From Diadophis punctatus similis (taxonomy: Eukaryota; Chordata; Lepidosauria; Squamata; Dipsadidae), in NCBI GenBank assembly GCA_023053685.1, contig JALIGW010000001.1:74502240-74566239 (forward strand): DNA of 64,000 nt. Direction: 5' to 3'. The translations under genes were made by a program, and so were the position numbers. The notes under the pieces are model-generated. The model ran no database searches. It was not told where the DNA came from and saw nothing but the letters and a program-made list of their open reading frames with translations. Shown here in pieces: positions 59,087 through 64,000 of this stretch. Each line of letters opens with the position of its first letter. Position 1 is the first letter of the stretch.

Positions 59087-59793
59087 GGGCTCGGGCTGCG
59101 AGGAAGAGAAAGGCTTCTCCAGAGCCCGAAGGTGAAGCTGGACCTCCAAAAATCAATGGCGAGGCACAGTCATGGTTACCCACCTCATCAGAAGGGATGA
59201 AAATGCCAATGGCAGCTGCATCTTTCATGTCCCCACCGCCACCAACTGCTTCGCCTCATTCAAATCGGACCACACCACCAGAGGCAGTTCAGAATGGTCA
59301 GTCCCCTATGGCTGCACTCATTTTGGTTGCAGACAACGCCGGGGGCAACCATGCTTCCAAAGATGCCAACCAGGTTCACTCCACCACCAGGAGGAATAGC
59401 AGTAGCCCCCCTTCTCCATCCCCTATGAACCAAAGAAGGCTGGCCAGGGAAGTGCCGAGCCAAGGGGCAAATCCTGGAGGGATGGAACCAGTGCACCCTG
59501 TCAGCCTCCCAGACTCTTCTCTGGCAGCGAGTGTCCCCCTCTGCTGCACCCTGTGTCACGAGCGATTGGAAGACACCCACTTTGTGCAGTGTCCCTCCGT
59601 TCCGTCTCATAAGTTTTGCTTCCCTTGCTCTAGACAGAGCATCAAACAGCAAGGAGCTAATGGCGAAGTATATTGTCCCAGTGGGGAGAAGTGCCCCCTA
59701 GTGGGATCCAATGTCCCTTGGGCCTTCATGCAAGGGGAGATTGCAACCATTCTTGCAGGAGATGTCAAAGTGAAAAAAGAGAGAGACTCATGA
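59087..59793 (+). CDS. IRF2BP2: IRF2BP2 coding exon 2 (residues 341-575, stop)
   Basis: Continues from exon 1 as [20 protein letters not shown], which includes the basic nuclear-localisation cluster ARKRK. The mid-section [19 protein letters not shown] and [13 protein letters not shown] is highly conserved in the family. The C-terminal C3HC4-like RING-type domain spans about residues 493-543, with [29 protein letters not shown] and [12 protein letters not shown]. It ends [12 protein letters not shown]. Combined length is 575 residues against about 587 in human. No frameshift or missing metal ligand is seen, so the gene should be functional. The RING-type region is the part that contacts IRF2 and other partners in mammals. 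Confidence 0.95.
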
Positions 59794-62720
59794 CTTTTCC
59801 AATTTTTCATTGCAACATCAACTTTAACATAAAACGGCTTGAACTGTATATACCTATAAATACTATAAATATCTATATATATATTATATATATATATATA
59901 TCCAAGACAAGGGAAATGTAGACTTCATAAAACATGGCTGTATAATTTTGATTTCTTTTTTGAATACATTGTGTTTCTATATTTTTTGAAGACAAAAGGT
60001 ATGTACTTATAAATGCTCTTTTTTGTTGTTGTTATAGCAACTATTTGTTGTGCTTCCTTGGTGACAGTTACTGTTCAGTGTAGGCTGTGACTTGCGCTGC
60101 TTTTTTTAGAGAGCACTTGGCAAACCAGAAATGCTTCTAGCTGTAAATTGTATGCACTTGGTTTCTTCTCCCCCTTCCCCCCCTTTTTTAAATGCCAAAT
60201 ACATCTTTCAACATTGTAAAGATTGCCTTATTGTCTGTGGTTCCTTTTTTTTTGCCCTTATTCATAATTGAAGGCATTTTAGGTTTTAGAGAAATTATGG
60301 CATTAAAGAGATCATAGGATTCAAGCAAGGTTACTATTCAGTCCAATCCAAAGACCTGAAGCAATAGGGGTTTGTGTGTTAACATCATTCCTTCACTGCT
60401 GCTGCAAAAACTGGCTAGGTTCTTACAGCAATTTTTGCTTGTAGAAGGAAGTTGTTTGCAGACTATTCAGCTTAGAGTGAGGTGCTATTGTGAGGCTGAG
60501 GAGGGTTTTTTTTTTTGTTGCTGTTAAAGGCAAAAATAACTAGTTCTAATAGTTGGTAGTAAGATTGCAAAACCGATTTTGTCATGAATTGCTTAAGGTC
60601 CCTGCAGTTCTTTTGTGATAAATTTAATTATTGACTAGCCGTGCATTAGAACAGAATAGCACTGCCATGTTTTTAACACATTCACAACTTTTCAGCATCA
60701 ACGAATTGAATGTTGCTATGCCCTTCATACTGGTATGGAAAAACAGAGGTAGGTTTTAAGGATTTTTACAGTAGTGCAGAAGAATTTTCTTCTTAACACT
60801 TAAATGTTTAGAACTGTTGCTATTGTTATTGTTGCTGATGTCACCTAATTGAGTAGAGCAAAAGCAGAGTGGTAATGACAGCAGCAGAGATGGTTTTGCT
60901 TGGCATGTCTGCATTGTCAGCAGAGATTAACGGGGATTTCTGCCTGAAATTTCCTAATCCATACGGAGGCAAAACAACCAAATCGTATTTAAAGGGAACA
61001 ACCTAGGATTTAAATCTTTAATTTTTATGCAGGCATCCCATGCCTTCTGGACTACCTTCAACCATTATTTTGCATAGCTAGTATTTTGATCATGCTTCTT
61101 TTTGCGTCAGAAGACAGACATTTTAGATAAACATCAGCTGCTAGAAATAGTCAAGACTCGCTGTAGTGTTGCTGTGCTGTTCACAAATGTGTTAGCAACA
61201 TTGCTGTACAACCACTTGCATTCATTATTGGTGACCACTTCAGCATATGGTCATAAATGATTATTTCAAAGAGCAGTTTGCCCCTCGTGTAACGTAACAA
61301 TATATTCTCTTTAGCTACATTTAATCATTTTATACTATTGGGTCAGACTGTTTTTAGATGTTCATCTTCAGTCTTCTATTTAATGCTGAATAGATTTTGA
61401 TAAGAGTCCTTTTTTAGTGGTCAACACATTTGAAAACCTAACCTGCACATGGGCAATTCTTATTTTTTTAAAAAAACATTTTAATAAGCACACCCACTAG
61501 CGTTGTGTTCCATATTACAGGTCAGTGTAATATTAAATAACAAGTTTTGCATGATAAACCAATATTTGAAATTATAGAAATACATATAGATCAGACTGGT
61601 GTCTTATGTAAACACTTTAGAAAGTTTGAGATGGGAAACGCACATATGTAAGGATTCTTTGGAACCACTATAATTGTGGAAATAAGAATTTAGGCACTTT
61701 ATTAAAAATTGGATTTTGAATTAATAGAGGATAAGTTCTTAAGAATCTTTTTGACATAATACCTCATGTATTAAAGTAATTTGTATGAACAGTTTGCATT
61801 TTACGTTAAAAAAAAAATACCCCTACTAAAATTTTCATTGTGACATCTTGGCATGTAGTTCAGATTTTACTTCTTAATCTGAGGTGGGATGATAGTTCAG
61901 ATTTCATTTTCTTAATCCGAGGTGGGATGACAGTAACTTCTTTCTTCAAAATGCTATTCAAGCATGACAGATTATTGAGAGGCGTTTTATTAGAATCCTT
62001 AGTTACAGTCTTCATATTGTAGCTCAGTAATATCACTGTATGTTCTTTAAAGTAGTTCAATGAGTGGGATGTTTAAAGCTTGCCATGAACACAGCTGGAA
62101 CATATTTCAAGACTATCTGTTCAGCCAGTTTCTTCCAAACCTCTGTTAAGGTAACCAGTTCTCATATATTTTATAAATTCATACTACAGAAATGACATAA
62201 ACTGTGATATGATTTTTTTTAAACGCATTTCTGTGACTTCAATTGGCCTAATGTAATTTTGTTTGCTTTTTAAAATCTGTTTCTGACATCAGCAGATAAG
62301 CATATATCCACATATATACATATACATTGATGCACACAATATGCTTCCCTGGCTACAAATTTTTTTCCAGTGCTTTAGCTGCAACAATACTACAGTTACT
62401 ATCCAATAAACAAAACAAAACTTGATTCCATTGCAGCTAATGTGAACTTAATTGCTTATTTCAATGGAGTCAGATGTTGCACCCTTACATTTTTTTCCCA
62501 GTAGTTTTTAATGGTGATTCTTTGTATAGCAATAAAGCAAAATGTTGTTTAATGGAGAGTGTGATTGTCACAATCTCACCTTCGTTATACTTTTAAGTTA
62601 CCATTATTAAAATACCACCTGCACTATGCTTTCATTGTTTATAGTTGCTGAACTAACACATTACTATTTTTTTCCTATTTTTTTAATCTTTTGCATTAAA
62701 TAAAGTGAAATCAGGCATTT
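59794..62720 (+). other. IRF2BP2: IRF2BP2 3' UTR
   Basis: AT-rich, non-coding, with a (TA)n-like patch at 59869..59900 and no recognisable transposon. An internal AATAAA at 62531..62536 may be used as an alternative. The likely end is about 15-20 bases after the signal at 62699. Transposon freedom over ~2.9 kb fits selection on a long regulatory 3' UTR. Confidence 0.7.
62699..62704 (+). terminator. IRF2BP2: poly(A) signal of IRF2BP2
   Basis: AATAAA in TGCATTAAATAAAGTG, followed by a GT/T-rich stretch (TTTGTGAATGTAGTCC, then T-rich) at about 62728..62748, as expected of a cleavage site. Further AATAAA motifs at 63513 and 63794 could serve longer transcripts. Confidence 0.65.
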
Positions 62721-64000
62721 AAACACTTTGTGAATGTAGTCCTTTTTTATCATCTTTTTATTTAAATAATAATCCTGCAGCTACTGACATAACCTAGTAG
62801 CCAAAGCAACTTTTTTTTAGATTACTTTCTTTAATTAGAAGGTAATAGGGAAGAATAGAACAAAACGTCATCAGAAAATGGTGGTGGTGGTTTTTTCCTT
62901 AATAAGGAGAACTATTCCCTTTTATCTTAAGGTGCACAGAATCCAGGGAAGTAAAAGGGAAACATACAACTTCTGGATACTAAGTTATGGTATATTTGAG
63001 CTAAATAACCTATGGAATCATATTTAGGAAAAGGTTTATTTGTGGAGTTCTCCCGATGGCTTTTTATGGCAACAGGATCCTGAGAAATTTCTTCTGTACT
63101 CCAGCCAGAACTTCTCATTTTACTTCCAGGGAGAATAGATAGAGTGTTCCGCTGACATGAGAGGGAGCCATTGAGGAGGGATCTGATGTTGCAGTTTTGT
63201 GGAAGCATTTTTTGAGTTGAAGACAGAACACTTAATATGAACTGTAAAAATGCTGCCCTTATTATATTTAGGTGGAAGAAAGATTCCTTGGACATAATCT
63301 TACGTAAATATATTTAGAATTGATAGAAACACTTCTAAAAATGTTCTCTTCACTGCAGTGCAGGGAAAAACAGTAGAAAACATTATGCACCAATACAGCT
63401 TAGATGTCCTCAGTCAAAATACAGAGAAGTTGCTGTAGTTGAAATTCTAATGATGTATGCACAGTAAGTCTGCCCTGATCAGACTCCGTGCTGGAGAAGA
63501 ATCAGAGATTATAATAAATTTATATAAATTTTACAAGCATTGCAGTTTCAAAGATAGAATGCAATGACTTGCATGGGGTTTTACAAGTTCAATGCAAAGA
63601 TTTTAAGAGCTCTGCTGTTGCAATTTGCTTAGTACTGAAAATTGTACTATTAAAGCAGTAAAAAGGATTACAATTAATAAGTATACTCTTATATTTAACC
63701 AATGAGTTCAGTAGACCCACCACAGTCCTTTATTTTTTTAAAAAATCAAGATTAGTTGAATGCTGAACTGAGCTATAAAGGACTACACTATCCAATAAAT
63801 GCCACTAAAATTTGACCCTTTAATTTTGCTGAAAGCTTCCAGCTTATGAAACATATATTTATACACATTTTTATTTGGGGAGATAGGGTAGAAATCCAAT
63901 TGTAAAAGTAATGTATATAACCAGATAGTGCATTTAATTATATTACACTAATTTCTGCAAACTTTTTTTTTACGTTTTTACAAACACAAAAACTTTAAAA
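62721..64000. other. downstream flank of IRF2BP2
   Basis: AT-rich. No gene or repeat was recognised. It may be part of a longer 3' UTR if the distal poly(A) signals are used. Confidence 0.45.

Overview
This window is vertebrate nuclear DNA, and most probably from a squamate reptile, perhaps a snake. The evidence is several copies of a tRNA-derived squamate-type SINE, CR1 and L2/CR1-like LINE pieces, AATAG-type pentanucleotide tails on LINE 3' ends, a long GATA-containing microsatellite, a SPIN hAT transposon, and many small hAT-type MITEs with intact 8-bp target-site duplications (TSDs). There is no prokaryotic-style gene packing. All family assignments were made by eye from motifs and from remembered protein families; no database search was run.

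There is one complete host gene at the right end. IRF2BP2 (interferon regulatory factor 2 binding protein 2) lies on the plus strand as two coding exons (57359..58379 and 59087..59793). They are joined by a 707-bp intron with consensus splice sites and encode a 575-residue protein. A CpG-dense promoter/first-exon region precedes the start, and a roughly 2.9-kb 3' UTR runs to a poly(A) signal at 62699..62704.

The left 53 kb is intergenic and is largely a record of transposition. It holds a nearly intact L2/CR1-like LINE at about 22760..26320 (minus strand, one nonsense codon and one frameshift), an older fragment of the same LINE at 101..976, CR1 tails at 7500, 17766 and 40492, four SINEs, two related solo LTRs (28175..28801 and 48827..49381) and about twenty MITEs. 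Several elements are nested one inside another and can be dated relative to each other by exact TSDs.

The most unusual object is at 31049..32391. It is a 1343-bp segment with hAT-like terminal inverted repeats and a perfect 8-bp TSD (CCCTATTG). It carries, in antisense orientation, the first ~153 codons and the GC-rich 5' flank of the Golgi glycosyltransferase gene MGAT2. I read it as a gene-capturing (Pack-type) hAT element, with the captured reading frame still open. A second window-wide pattern is that unrelated MITE families repeatedly carry a GCGCATGCGC-like core, which resembles the NRF1 binding consensus.

The tracts 41068..44617 and 53194..56749 show almost no recognisable transposons and are the best places to look for host regulatory DNA linked to IRF2BP2.
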